Positions 22,720-31,438 of a stretch of 46,782 bases of DNA are shown one piece after another. The notes beneath the pieces were generated by a model. The model had not been told where the DNA came from. It searched no databases and worked only from the letters and a program-made list of their open reading frames with translations. The position numbers and the translations under genes were made by a program. The DNA is taken from positions 1 to 46,782 of the forward strand of contig JAVBNN010000017.1 of the NCBI GenBank assembly GCA_031551525.1, given 5' to 3'. The first letter of the stretch is position 1. Each line of letters begins with the position of its first letter. The stretch is from JAVBNN01 sp031551525 (GTDB taxonomy: Bacteria > Bacillota > Negativicutes > Acidaminococcales > JAISLQ01).

Positions 22720-24018
22720 ATGAAGCTGCTTGCCAGCATGAAGGTAAACCCAGAGGGTGTTTTGGAGATAGGTGGTTGTTCGGCTCTGGATTTGGTAAAA
22801 CAATTTGGCACGCCGCTTTACGTCATGGACGAGGGACAGATACGCAAAAACTGCCAGGAATATATTTCAGCTTTTCGCGTGAATTATCCTGATTTTACTG
22901 TTTTATACGCCAGTAAAGTGTTTTTGGCTGCCGCCATGTGCAAACTGGTGGCCGAGGAAGGCCTCGGAATCGATGTGGTGTCGGGCGGAGAGATATATAC
23001 CGCTAAAAAAGCCGGTTTCCCAATGGAACGAGCGTATTTTCACGGAAATAACAAGTTGCCGGAAGAAATAAACCTTGCTTTGGATAGCGGAGTAGGGAGT
23101 TTTGTTATCGACAACCTGCCGGAGATCGAACTTCTCAACACTTTGGCCAAGGCAAAGGATGTTAAAGCAAAAGTTTTACTTAGAGTTTCTCCGGGCATAG
23201 ACGCTCATACACACAGCTTTATAAAAACGGGACTGATCGACTCCAAATTTGGTGTTGCCATAAGCAACGGGCAGGCGATGGAGGCTATCAAAGCTATCCT
23301 GCAAAAAGACAGTTTGGAATTTCGCGGCATACACTGCCATATCGGCTCCCAAATATTTGACCTCGACTCTTACACTGAAACCGCTGATGTAATGGTGGCT
23401 TTTATGGCTCAACTACAGGCGGATACCGGTGTTGAGATCAAAGAACTCAACTTGGGCGGTGGTTTGGGTATATACTACTCTGACGGCGACGAGCCAAAAT
23501 CTTTTACATCTTTTGTGGAAAATATGACCAAAGCGGTCAAAGACAACCTTGCCAAGCACGGACTGGCTTTTCCACGTCTTTTGATAGAACCGGGGCGTTC
23601 CATGGTCGGAGAGGCGGGGTGTACCCTTTATACAGTAGGTACTGTTAAGGAAATACCTGATATAAAAAAATACATTTCGGTTGACGGCGGCATGACGGAC
23701 AATCCGCGTCCGGCCCTCTATGACGCAAAATATGAGGCGGCTCTTGCCAACAGGATGACAGACGCACCGGAAGAAGTAGTGTCTATTGCGGGTAAATGCT
23801 GTGAATCGGGCGATATGCTCATAAAGGATATTAAACTGCCAAGGGCTAAAGCAGGAGATATTCTGGTGGTGTCAGCAACGGGAGCGTATAATTATGCCAT
23901 GTCCAGCAATTACAACCGCAATATAAAACCGGCAGTGGTATTTGTTGACAAGGGTAGTTCACGGTTAGTGGTAAAAAGAGAAACATATGATGACCTTATA
24001 CGCAACGATGTTATTTAA
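22720..24018 (+). CDS. lysA: Diaminopimelate decarboxylase
   Basis: Converts meso-diaminopimelate to lysine with pyridoxal phosphate. 432 residues. Visible motifs are the PLP lysine in LYASKVFLAAAM, the substrate loop HCHIGSQI, GGGLGI, EPGRSMVGEAG, CCESGDML and the terminal GAYNYAMSSNYN. I chose ATG 22720, with TTAAGGAG upstream; an in-frame ATG at 22672 falls in the hairpin leader. It is bounded by its own promoter and terminator. Confidence 0.97.
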   Translation: MKLLASMKVNPEGVLEIGGCSALDLVKQFGTPLYVMDEGQIRKNCQEYISAFRVNYPDFTVLYASKVFLAAAMCKLVAEEGLGIDVVSGGEIYTAKKAGFPMERAYFHGNNKLPEEINLALDSGVGSFVIDNLPEIELLNTLAKAKDVKAKVLLRVSPGIDAHTHSFIKTGLIDSKFGVAISNGQAMEAIKAILQKDSLEFRGIHCHIGSQIFDLDSYTETADVMVAFMAQLQADTGVEIKELNLGGGLGIYYSDGDEPKSFTSFVENMTKAVKDNLAKHGLAFPRLLIEPGRSMVGEAGCTLYTVGTVKEIPDIKKYISVDGGMTDNPRPALYDAKYEAALANRMTDAPEEVVSIAGKCCESGDMLIKDIKLPRAKAGDILVVSATGAYNYAMSSNYNRNIKPAVVFVDKGSSRLVVKRETYDDLIRNDVI

Positions 24019-24024
24019 ACACTG

Positions 24025-24057
24025 GACAGACTGCACGCTTTGCAGTCTGTCTTTTTT
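24025..24057 (+). terminator. Rho-independent terminator of lysA
   Basis: An 11-bp perfect stem, GACAGACTGCA (24025-24035) with TGCAGTCTGTC (24041-24051), loop CGCTT, followed by TTTTTT. Confidence 0.92.
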
Positions 24058-24059
24058 GT

Positions 24060-24088
24060 TTTACTATCATGATAAAATCTAGTATAAT
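24060..24088 (+). promoter_or_regulatory. Promoter of the M50-to-gpsA gene train
   Basis: The -35 is TTTACT (24060-24065, 4/6), the spacer 17 bp, and the -10 a perfect TATAAT (24083-24088). It is the only clear promoter before sixteen tightly packed genes. Confidence 0.55.
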
Positions 24089-24119
24089 TGAGTAGTTAAG
24101 ATGTACATTGGAGGAATAA

Positions 24120-24740
24120 ATGCTAGACTTAGGTTCAGACCTTTTATACCGTATCCCCGCCTTGTTGGTGGCCTTGACGGTACATGAATACGCACATGCG
24201 GTAGTGGCAGACTCGATGGGCGATCCTACGCCGCGTTATATGGGGAGGCTTACCCTTAATCCACTAGTGCACCTTGATCCCATCGGAACACTGGCCTTGG
24301 TGCTGGTCGGCTTTGGTTGGGCTAAACCCGTGGAAGTAAACCCCTCATATTTTCGCGATGGACGAAAAGGCATGATGGCGGTTTCTTTTGCCGGACCAGG
24401 GTCAAATCTTCTGATTGCTTTTATAGGGGTGACCATTTTTGCTGTTATGAAAAAACTTGGCTTCCTTAGTATAGGAGTATACAGTTTTCTTTTATGGCTG
24501 CAACTTTACAATATATGGTTTGCTTTGTTCAACCTCATGCCTATACCACCGCTGGATGGCTCTAAAATACTCATGAGCGTTTTGCCGGGGCGTCAGGCCT
24601 ATGCTATGATGCAGATAGCCCCATACAGCCAGTTTATACTCATAGGGCTGGTCATGCTGGGCGTGACCGGACGGATACTCATGCCGCTGGCGCGTCTTTT
24701 GATCAACGGGATGAACGCTTTTGTAGGGATTTTTATTTGA
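24120..24740 (+). CDS. M50-family site-2 type membrane metalloprotease
   Basis: 206 residues, mostly membrane segments. The zinc-binding HEYAH motif is at residues 22-26 and the second ligand region is NLMPIPPLDGSKIL, the NxxPxPxLDG motif of M50B peptidases. Short relatives of this kind (no PDZ domain) have few known substrates; they differ from SpoIVFB and RseP. RBS GGAGG lies 6 bases before the ATG. It heads a long gene train, with trpS 22 bases downstream. Substrate is unknown. Confidence 0.88.
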   Translation: MLDLGSDLLYRIPALLVALTVHEYAHAVVADSMGDPTPRYMGRLTLNPLVHLDPIGTLALVLVGFGWAKPVEVNPSYFRDGRKGMMAVSFAGPGSNLLIAFIGVTIFAVMKKLGFLSIGVYSFLLWLQLYNIWFALFNLMPIPPLDGSKILMSVLPGRQAYAMMQIAPYSQFILIGLVMLGVTGRILMPLARLLINGMNAFVGIFI

Positions 24741-24762
24741 AATTAAAGGAGCATAACAGCAA

Positions 24763-25755
24763 ATGTCCAAAGGTCGTATTTTTAGCGGTATGCAGCCGTC
24801 AGGGCGTTTCCATCTAGGAAACTATATGGGTGCCCTGCAAAATTGGGTAAAATTGCAAAATGACTACGAGTGTTTTTTTTCTATTGTAGATCTTCATGCT
24901 CTTACATCATCATATAGCGACACCAGTAAACTGACAGAATATACTTTCCAGATGGCCCTTGACTGGCTGAGCGCCGGCCTTGACCCGGAAAAAAATGTTG
25001 TCTTTGTGCAATCAAAGGTAAAAGAACATGCGGAACTACATCTTTTGCTGTCCATGAATGTACCGCTTTCCTGGCTGGAAAGGGTGCCTACCTACAAGGA
25101 CAAACTGCAGCAACTGGGTGATATGGGCAAAGATATAAATACTTATGGTTTTTTAGGCTATCCTGTACTGATGACAGCCGATATAGTCCTTTATAAAGCC
25201 GATACAGTGCCGGTAGGAGAAGACCAGGTGCCTCATTTGGAACTGGCGCGTGAGATGGTACGCCGGTTCAATATAATATATCAAAAACCAGTGTTTATCG
25301 AACCAAAAGCAGCCCTGACAGAAGCGAAAGTATTGCCGGGACTTGATGGACGGAAAATGAGCAAGTCCTACAACAATGAAATACCTTTTGGCGCCAGCCC
25401 GGATGAATTACGTGAAAGAGTACGCCAGATGGTAACAGATCCCTTAAGAATAAAGAGAACCGACAAAGGGCGCCCGGAAGTATGTACAGTATATACTTTC
25501 CATAAACATTTCAGTGCGCTGCAATATGAAGAAATAGGAAAAAAATGCCGCAACGCTGAAATAGGCTGCGTCGATTGCAAGAAACTTTTGGCCGAAAATA
25601 TGGTCCACGCTCTGGCGGACATCTATAAGCGGAGAATGAGTTTACTCGCCAAACCGGGATATATAGCGGAAGTGCTTGAGCATGGCGCCGAGCGGGCTCG
25701 CAAAGTCGCTGCGGCGACTATGCAGGAAGTGCGTAGCGCTATGCAGCTTGATTGA
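24763..25755 (+). CDS. trpS: Tryptophan--tRNA ligase
   Basis: A class I aminoacyl-tRNA synthetase. The 330-residue length is normal. The HIGH-like signature is SGRFHLGNYMGAL and the KMSKS-like loop is GRKMSKSYNN. GEDQVPHLEL and SIVDLHALT are further conserved elements. RBS AAAGGAG lies 11 bases upstream of ATG. scpA begins 5 bases after its stop. Confidence 0.98.
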   Translation: MSKGRIFSGMQPSGRFHLGNYMGALQNWVKLQNDYECFFSIVDLHALTSSYSDTSKLTEYTFQMALDWLSAGLDPEKNVVFVQSKVKEHAELHLLLSMNVPLSWLERVPTYKDKLQQLGDMGKDINTYGFLGYPVLMTADIVLYKADTVPVGEDQVPHLELAREMVRRFNIIYQKPVFIEPKAALTEAKVLPGLDGRKMSKSYNNEIPFGASPDELRERVRQMVTDPLRIKRTDKGRPEVCTVYTFHKHFSALQYEEIGKKCRNAEIGCVDCKKLLAENMVHALADIYKRRMSLLAKPGYIAEVLEHGAERARKVAAATMQEVRSAMQLD

Positions 25756-25760
25756 CTGTC

Positions 25761-26495
25761 ATGGAAGCATATAAAATAGTCGCCGGCAGTTTTGAAGGTC
25801 CGCTGGATCTTTTGGTGCATCTTATCGAAAAGGATCAACTAGATATCTACGATATACCAATAGCCAGCGTGACAGAGCAGTATCTGGCCTATATAGGCGG
25901 CATGCAGGAATTCAATATCGAACTGGCTAGCGAATTTTTGCTCATGGCGGCAACTCTTTTACAGATAAAATCGCGTATGTTGTTACCTAAAAAACCGCTA
26001 GAAAATCTTGACATCGGAGACGTAGAGGAATGCGATCCGCGCCGCCAATTGGTTGAGCGTTTGATTGCCTACCGGCAATTTAAAGCGCTAGGGGAAGCGC
26101 TTGCGGCATTATGGGAAAAGAATGCGCTATATGCAGTGCGGCCCCCTATGACTTTTGCGGTTAACACAGCCAACTTCCCCAAAAACCTCACTGTGGAAAA
26201 ATTATTGATGGCAATTTCCGGCCTTTTGCAAACAGACGAAGAAATCATCACATATATTAATGATGAAGAGATACATGTACAGGATAAAATAACTGACATA
26301 CTGCATCTTTTGAATATCAAAGGCAACCGTCTAACTTTAAAGGCAACACTTATCCGTTCCGGTAGTGTTACCGAACTGGTGGCTTCTTTTCTCGCCGTTC
26401 TCGAACTCTTGCGCCTTCGGGTGATAAAGATAAGACAACCGGAAAAATTTGGCGAGATATACCTTTACCTGCGGGAGGAAACGCATGTTTTATGA
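25761..26495 (+). CDS. scpA: Segregation and condensation protein A
   Basis: The kleisin subunit of the SMC-ScpAB condensin complex, needed for chromosome compaction and segregation. 244 residues. The N-terminus carries the family signature FEGPLDLLVHLIEKDQLDIYDIPIA, followed by the YLAYIGGMQEFNIELASEFLLMAATLLQIKSRMLLP segment. The C-terminal winged helix is seen from about residue 170. Start ATG 25761 is chosen over an upstream TTG overlapping the trpS stop. It overlaps scpB by 11 bases. Confidence 0.97.
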   Translation: MEAYKIVAGSFEGPLDLLVHLIEKDQLDIYDIPIASVTEQYLAYIGGMQEFNIELASEFLLMAATLLQIKSRMLLPKKPLENLDIGDVEECDPRRQLVERLIAYRQFKALGEALAALWEKNALYAVRPPMTFAVNTANFPKNLTVEKLLMAISGLLQTDEEIITYINDEEIHVQDKITDILHLLNIKGNRLTLKATLIRSGSVTELVASFLAVLELLRLRVIKIRQPEKFGEIYLYLREETHVL

Positions 26496-27048
26496 AAAAT
26501 ACTACAGCCATGTAGAAGCGCTCCTCTTTGCCAGCGGGGAGCCGGTTACAGTGGAAAGACTAGCCAAACTGCTGGACATCCCTGTTGACCATATAGAAGA
26601 TATAATATTTGACCTTAAGGAAGAATTTGCCAAACCTATGCATGGACTGACTATCCGCCATATTGCCGGAGGCTACCAACTATGCAGTAAAAAAGAACTC
26701 GCCGAAACGGTCGAAAAACTGGCGCAAGCCCAAGAGAACAAGTTTTCTCCGGCAACCATGGAAACGTTGGCTATAGTGGCTTTTCGCCAGCCGGTGACCA
26801 AACAGGAAATAGAGCATATTCGGGGAGTTAAAAGTGACAAGATAATAAATTCTTTGCTCGATTTGAAGTTTGTCCGGGAAGCCGGGCGCAAGGACGCCGC
26901 CGGACGGCCGATACTATATGCCACGACCAAAGACTTCCTCGCCGCGTTTGGCATGAATTCCTTACTTGATTTACCTAAACTGCCTAAAGAATTATTTGCA
27001 GAAACAGATGTCGAAGCCGACATAGAAGAAACCCTCCAGGAGAAATGA
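26485..27048 (+). CDS. scpB: Segregation and condensation protein B
   Basis: The winged-helix dimer partner of ScpA. The 187-residue protein has the family motifs VEALLFASGEPV near the N-terminus, then ETLAIVAFRQPVTKQEIEHIRGV, and GRKDAAGRPILYATTKDFL. Start ATG 26485 has GGGAGG 7 bases upstream and overlaps the end of scpA, so translation is coupled. The next gene overlaps by 4 bases. Confidence 0.97.
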   Translation: MFYEKYYSHVEALLFASGEPVTVERLAKLLDIPVDHIEDIIFDLKEEFAKPMHGLTIRHIAGGYQLCSKKELAETVEKLAQAQENKFSPATMETLAIVAFRQPVTKQEIEHIRGVKSDKIINSLLDLKFVREAGRKDAAGRPILYATTKDFLAAFGMNSLLDLPKLPKELFAETDVEADIEETLQEK

Positions 27049-28124
27049 CCATGCCGAGACGGATAACAATATGGATTTTTGCTTTTTTATTGCTTTTTTC
27101 CAGCCAGTCAGCCTGTGCCGCTCCGCCGATAAATGCTGATTACGCTATTTTGATTGAAGCGTCAACCGGGAAAGAACTTTTTGCCAAAAATCCCGATCAA
27201 GCATGTTTTCCGGCCAGCACGACCAAGATATTGACTTTGATAACCGCTCTCGAAAACAATAACCGCAAAACTTCTGTTACCATTAGCAGAAATGCCGCAG
27301 GTGTAGAAGGATCCAGCGCCGGTTTGCAGGCGGAAGAGACCTATCAGTTGCAGGATCTGTTTTACGGCATGATGTTGCCTTCGGGCAATGACGCTGCAAC
27401 GGCGATCGCCGAACATATCGGCAATGGCTCAGTCGCGCGTTTTTCCAGCCTGATGAACAGTACCGCACACTCGATAGGCACGACGAACAGCAACTTTGTC
27501 AATCCATCCGGCCTGCCGGACAGTAACCACTATACTACGCCGCGAGACATGGCCAAGATAACCAGTTATGCCTTGCGTAACCCGTTATTTGCCGAAATAG
27601 TGGGAACCTATGAATATACTTGGACGAAGAAAAACGGCGGGCAGGGCAATGCACTTGTTAATACCAACAAGTTTCTGGTTTCCTACGATGGCGCCAACGG
27701 AGTGAAGACCGGGTATACAAATGCTGCCCAACGTTGTCTGGTGGCCAGTGCAAAGAAAAACGGCGTGCAATTGGTGGCAGTACTTTTCCATTCGGGGGAG
27801 TACTGTTGGAACGATGCCTGGACGCTCATGGACTACGGTTTTTCACTCATAACTCCCCGCGAGATATATAAAAAAGGTGATTCGGTTTTTATGGCACAAG
27901 TATATAAAGGCAAGGAAGATGCGGCCTTGACAGTAGACGACGATCTGATACTGCCTGTGACGGATGACGACTTGAAAAAATACACGGTGGAAGTAGCGCC
28001 AGCCCCGAAGTTGTTCGCGCCGGTCAAAAAAGGCCAGGATGCCGGTTTTGTCCGCGTATTATATCAAGGCAAGGAAGTGAGGAAACTACGCCTGGTCATC
28101 AGGGATGATGTACAAAAATCCTGA
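27045..28124 (+). CDS. dacF: D-alanyl-D-alanine carboxypeptidase (S11, DacF-like)
   Basis: A penicillin-binding protein that removes the terminal D-alanine of peptidoglycan stem peptides. 359 residues. A signal peptide (IWIFAFLLLFSSQSACA) ends near residue 26. Catalytic motifs are SxxK in PASTTKILTL, SxN (SGND) and KTG in GVKTGYTN. A C-terminal beta domain follows, and the transmembrane anchor helix is not obvious. DacF/DacB proteins shape the spore cortex in Bacillus, where dacB is followed by spmA and spmB; here rluB follows directly. A vegetative DacA-type role is equally possible. Confidence 0.9.
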   Translation: MTMPRRITIWIFAFLLLFSSQSACAAPPINADYAILIEASTGKELFAKNPDQACFPASTTKILTLITALENNNRKTSVTISRNAAGVEGSSAGLQAEETYQLQDLFYGMMLPSGNDAATAIAEHIGNGSVARFSSLMNSTAHSIGTTNSNFVNPSGLPDSNHYTTPRDMAKITSYALRNPLFAEIVGTYEYTWTKKNGGQGNALVNTNKFLVSYDGANGVKTGYTNAAQRCLVASAKKNGVQLVAVLFHSGEYCWNDAWTLMDYGFSLITPREIYKKGDSVFMAQVYKGKEDAALTVDDDLILPVTDDDLKKYTVEVAPAPKLFAPVKKGQDAGFVRVLYQGKEVRKLRLVIRDDVQKS

Positions 28125-28149
28125 TAACTGGCTGTAGATATCTGTTATA

Positions 28150-28887
28150 ATGAAAGAACGTTTGCAAAAAGTGCTTGCCCAGGCCGGGATAGCCTCGCGC
28201 CGGGAAGCTGAAAAAATAATACTCTCCGGGCGGATAAAGGTCAACGGCCAGCTTGTGAAAGAACTGGGCGTCAAAGTCGACTTGTCCTCCGACCAAGTAG
28301 CCGTTGACGGGAAAAAGATACGGGTACAAAAAAAGGTTTACTATCTTTTTAATAAACCACGCGGCGTTATCACGAGCATGCTCGACCCGGAGGGACGTAA
28401 AACGGTCGCCGATTATTTCAAAAATATACCGGAAAAACTTTTTCCGGTCGGACGCCTCGACTACAATACGGAGGGTCTTCTACTCCTGACAAATGACGGT
28501 GAACTGGCGCAACTGTTGAGCCATCCCAAACACGTCATCAAAAAAACTTATCGGGCGGAAGTGTTAGGCCTGGTGAGCGACGAACTTTTGGATAGGCTGC
28601 GCCTGGGCTTGGAGCTGGAAGACGGTCTTACGGCTCCAGCCCTAGTTGAACTTGTAGAATACCGCCAGGAAAAAAATCAGACAGTTTTTGATATAACCAT
28701 ACACGAAGGACGCAACCGGCAGGTCAGGCGCATGTGCGACGCTATCGGCCATGCTGTCAGGAATTTGAAAAGGATAAAATTTGCCGGCCTGTCTTTGTCA
28801 GGGCTTAAGCGCGGAGGTATGCGCGAACTGGATGACCGGGAAGTAAAGGCTCTTTACCGGCAAGTGGAAATGACAGAAGATGTATGA
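28150..28887 (+). CDS. rluB: rRNA pseudouridine synthase RluB/RsuA family
   Basis: 245 residues. An N-terminal S4 domain (RLQKVLAQAGIASRREAEKIILSGRIKVNG) and a catalytic domain with the aspartate in PVGRLDYNTEGLLLLTNDG, then the EGRNRQVRRMCDAIGHAV motif. In Bacillus the matching gene modifies 23S rRNA near position 2605 (E. coli numbering). Its place after a dac gene and scpAB repeats a Bacillus order. It overlaps the next gene by 8 bases. Confidence 0.93.
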   Translation: MKERLQKVLAQAGIASRREAEKIILSGRIKVNGQLVKELGVKVDLSSDQVAVDGKKIRVQKKVYYLFNKPRGVITSMLDPEGRKTVADYFKNIPEKLFPVGRLDYNTEGLLLLTNDGELAQLLSHPKHVIKKTYRAEVLGLVSDELLDRLRLGLELEDGLTAPALVELVEYRQEKNQTVFDITIHEGRNRQVRRMCDAIGHAVRNLKRIKFAGLSLSGLKRGGMRELDDREVKALYRQVEMTEDV

Positions 28888-30133
28888 CGTGATAATAATA
28901 GGCGCCGGGCCGGCCGGTCTGATGGCGGGTATAAGCGCGGCGAAGAGCGGCGCCGGATGTCTCGTCATAGAACACATGAAAGATGCGGGGCGCAAGCTGC
29001 TCATAACAGGAAAAGGACGCTGCAACATCACTAATGTCTGTGATGTTGTGGAAATCATAAAAAATATCCCTGGCAATGGAGTTTTTCTCAACAGTGCTTT
29101 ACGGATGTTTGACAACCGGCAACTAATGGCTTTTTTTGCCGAACTGGGCATTGCGACCAAAGTGGAGCGGGGCGGGAGAGTATTTCCGGCCAGCGATAAA
29201 GCCGTCGATATCCGTAATGCTTTAGTGAAAGAATTTAGCAGCCTGGGCGGGAAACTGCTCGTGAACAATAAAGTGGAAGAGATATTGACCAGCGGGGGGC
29301 AGGTGGCCGGAGTAAAAACTGCTAAACAGACCTTCCCGGCTAAATGCGTCATATTAGCTTCCGGCGGGGCATCCTATCCGGGTACCGGTTCTGACGGAAG
29401 CGGTTTTCTGCTAGCTCGGGCAGTGGGACATACCGTAGTAGAACCCAAAGCATCTTTGGTGCCACTGGTATCAGATTCTCCCTATCTATCGCTTTTGCAG
29501 GGACTATCTTTGCGCAATGTCCGTGTGACTATAGTGGCGGAGGGAAAAGAAGTAAAAAATGACTTTGGCGAAATGCTATTTACGCATTTTGGCTTTTCCG
29601 GCCCGATAATCTTATCTTTGAGCAACATTGCAACAAAAATTTTATCTGCGGGAAAAAAAATTGCAATGCTCATCGACCTAAAACCGGCTCTTCAGGCGGA
29701 AGTTTTGGACGCAAGGGTGCAAAGGGATTTTGCCGGATACAGCCGTAAGCAGATAAAAAACGCACTCTTTGACCTGATGCCTAAAAGTCTTGTCCCCGTC
29801 GTTTTACAGGAAGCGGGGATAGACCAAGATAAATTTGTAAACCAAATCACCCGGGAAGAACGCGGGCGGCTGGTGTCAACGGTAAAGGCGCTACGGTTTA
29901 ATGTAAAGGGCGTGCGGCCGTTGGCTGAAGCTATAGTGACTGCAGGCGGGGTAAATATCAAGGAAATAGAACCCCAAACTATGTCATCCAAACTGATCGC
30001 AGGCTTATATTTTGCTGGAGAAGTGATAGATATAGACGGGTACACCGGGGGATTTAACTTGCAGGCGGCATTTTCGACAGGCTATGTTGCCGGCACCGCT
30101 GCTGCACAATTTCAGTCATCGAGAGGCAGGTAG
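28880..30133 (+). CDS. HI0933/YhiN-family FAD-dependent oxidoreductase (BaiN-like)
   Basis: 417 residues. The N-terminal dinucleotide motif GAGPAGLMAGISAAKSG binds FAD. GKGRCNITN is the family signature, with a central LASGGASYPGTGSDGSGF segment and a C-terminal FAGEVIDIDGYTGGFNLQAAFSTG motif. This is the HI0933-like family, some members of which act on bile acid intermediates in gut bacteria; for most the substrate is unknown. It overlaps rluB by 8 bases and sits 6 bases from cmk. No bile-acid cluster is present, so I make no substrate claim. Confidence 0.87.
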   Translation: MYDVIIIGAGPAGLMAGISAAKSGAGCLVIEHMKDAGRKLLITGKGRCNITNVCDVVEIIKNIPGNGVFLNSALRMFDNRQLMAFFAELGIATKVERGGRVFPASDKAVDIRNALVKEFSSLGGKLLVNNKVEEILTSGGQVAGVKTAKQTFPAKCVILASGGASYPGTGSDGSGFLLARAVGHTVVEPKASLVPLVSDSPYLSLLQGLSLRNVRVTIVAEGKEVKNDFGEMLFTHFGFSGPIILSLSNIATKILSAGKKIAMLIDLKPALQAEVLDARVQRDFAGYSRKQIKNALFDLMPKSLVPVVLQEAGIDQDKFVNQITREERGRLVSTVKALRFNVKGVRPLAEAIVTAGGVNIKEIEPQTMSSKLIAGLYFAGEVIDIDGYTGGFNLQAAFSTGYVAGTAAAQFQSSRGR

Positions 30134-30138
30134 TTGTT

Positions 30139-30819
30139 TTGACGGAGAAAATCATTGTAGCCATAGACGGCCCGGCCGGTGCCGGAAAAAGCACTGTAGC
30201 CAAGCTGGTTGCCGCTAAATTGGGTTTTGCCTATATAGATACCGGCGCCATGTATCGGGCTATTGCACTAAAATGCTTGCGTGCGGACATCATAAGCGAT
30301 CACCCTGCTATTGAGCATACGGCTGGGGAAGTTAAGATAACTTTTAAGCCGGACGGTGAAACCAACAGGGTGTTTTTGAATGACGAAGAAGTTACGGAAG
30401 ACATCAGAACGCCGGAGGTATCCAACCAGGCTTCGTTTGTATCAAGTCTGCCTGGTGTGCGCAGTGCCATGCTCATTCAGCAAAGAGCTCTTGGCGCAAC
30501 CGGCAATGTCGTTATGGACGGTCGGGACGTAGGTACCTGTATTTTTCCTGATGCCGCGGTTAAGATATTTCTTACTGCTTCGAGCGCTGAACGCGCCCGC
30601 CGACGGTATATCGAACTGGTGGCTAAAGGACAGGCGGTAGATATACAGGAACTGCAAAAAGAAATAGATGACCGTGACCGCGCGGATATGGAGCGTGCCA
30701 TAGCCCCGCTGAAAAAAGCCGACGACGCTATCGAGCTTGATTCCACTAAACTGAGCATTGCGCAGACGGTGGAGTCGATCGTAAACCTGGTAAAGGGCAG
30801 GCACCTAAATGTTTTATGA
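30139..30819 (+). CDS. cmk: Cytidylate kinase
   Basis: Phosphorylates CMP and dCMP. 226 residues with the P-loop AIDGPAGAGKST at the N-terminus, YIDTGAMYRA, and the MDGRDVGTCIFPDA signature; DRDRADMERAIAPLKKADDA follows in the lid. The start is TTG at 30139; the nearest purine-rich site (GAGAGG, 30121-30126) is 12 bases away and no ATG lies near, so the start is the weakest part of this call. It overlaps plsC by 11 bases. Confidence 0.95.
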   Translation: MTEKIIVAIDGPAGAGKSTVAKLVAAKLGFAYIDTGAMYRAIALKCLRADIISDHPAIEHTAGEVKITFKPDGETNRVFLNDEEVTEDIRTPEVSNQASFVSSLPGVRSAMLIQQRALGATGNVVMDGRDVGTCIFPDAAVKIFLTASSAERARRRYIELVAKGQAVDIQELQKEIDDRDRADMERAIAPLKKADDAIELDSTKLSIAQTVESIVNLVKGRHLNVL

Positions 30820-31438
30820 ATTAGTACGGTTTATTTTTAGTTTCCTTTATTTTTTTCTTTTCCGGCTAAAAGTGATTGGCAGGGAAAATATTCCTGACAG
30901 TGGTGCGTTTATCATCGCTTCAAACCATGTCAGCCTGCTGGATCCGCCCACTCTTGGCGTGGCGTGTAAAAACCGCCGTATAGATTTTATGGCGAAGATA
31001 GAATTGTTTAAAAACCCTTTGTTTGGCGCAACGATCAGTAGATTAGGGGCTTTTCCGGTGCGCCGGGGCATGGCTGACCGCAATGCGATAAAAATTGCCT
31101 TAAAGCGCTTGAACGAGGGGCGTATATTGGGTATCTTCCCAGAAGGAACGAGGAGCATGGATGGCAATTTGGGGAAAGCTGAACCGGGAGCCTTGGCTCT
31201 CGCCGTAAAAACCGGTACGGCTATTATCCCGGCGGCAATCAATGGCACAGAAAAAGTAAGTCTGGCCTGCCCCTTCCCGAAAATAACGGTCGCCTTTGGC
31301 CGGCCGATAACCATACCAGCTGATATACCGGATCGGGAAGCTGGCACGACACAACTTACCGGGCTGATGATGCAAGAAATAGCTTCATTGCTGACAAAAA
31401 TAAGATCTGGAGAATTAAATGGAAATAGTTTTATCTAA
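30809..31438 (+). CDS. plsC: 1-acyl-sn-glycerol-3-phosphate acyltransferase
   Basis: Adds the second acyl chain to make phosphatidic acid. 209 residues. The HX4D catalytic motif is NHVSLLDPP, and substrate-binding FPEGTRS follows. A hydrophobic N-terminal segment (FIFSFLYFFLF) anchors it to the membrane. With plsY and gpsA later in this train, the phosphatidic acid steps are grouped. It overlaps both neighbours, cmk by 11 and ispH by 20 bases. Confidence 0.95.
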   Translation: MFYELVRFIFSFLYFFLFRLKVIGRENIPDSGAFIIASNHVSLLDPPTLGVACKNRRIDFMAKIELFKNPLFGATISRLGAFPVRRGMADRNAIKIALKRLNEGRILGIFPEGTRSMDGNLGKAEPGALALAVKTGTAIIPAAINGTEKVSLACPFPKITVAFGRPITIPADIPDREAGTTQLTGLMMQEIASLLTKIRSGELNGNSFI

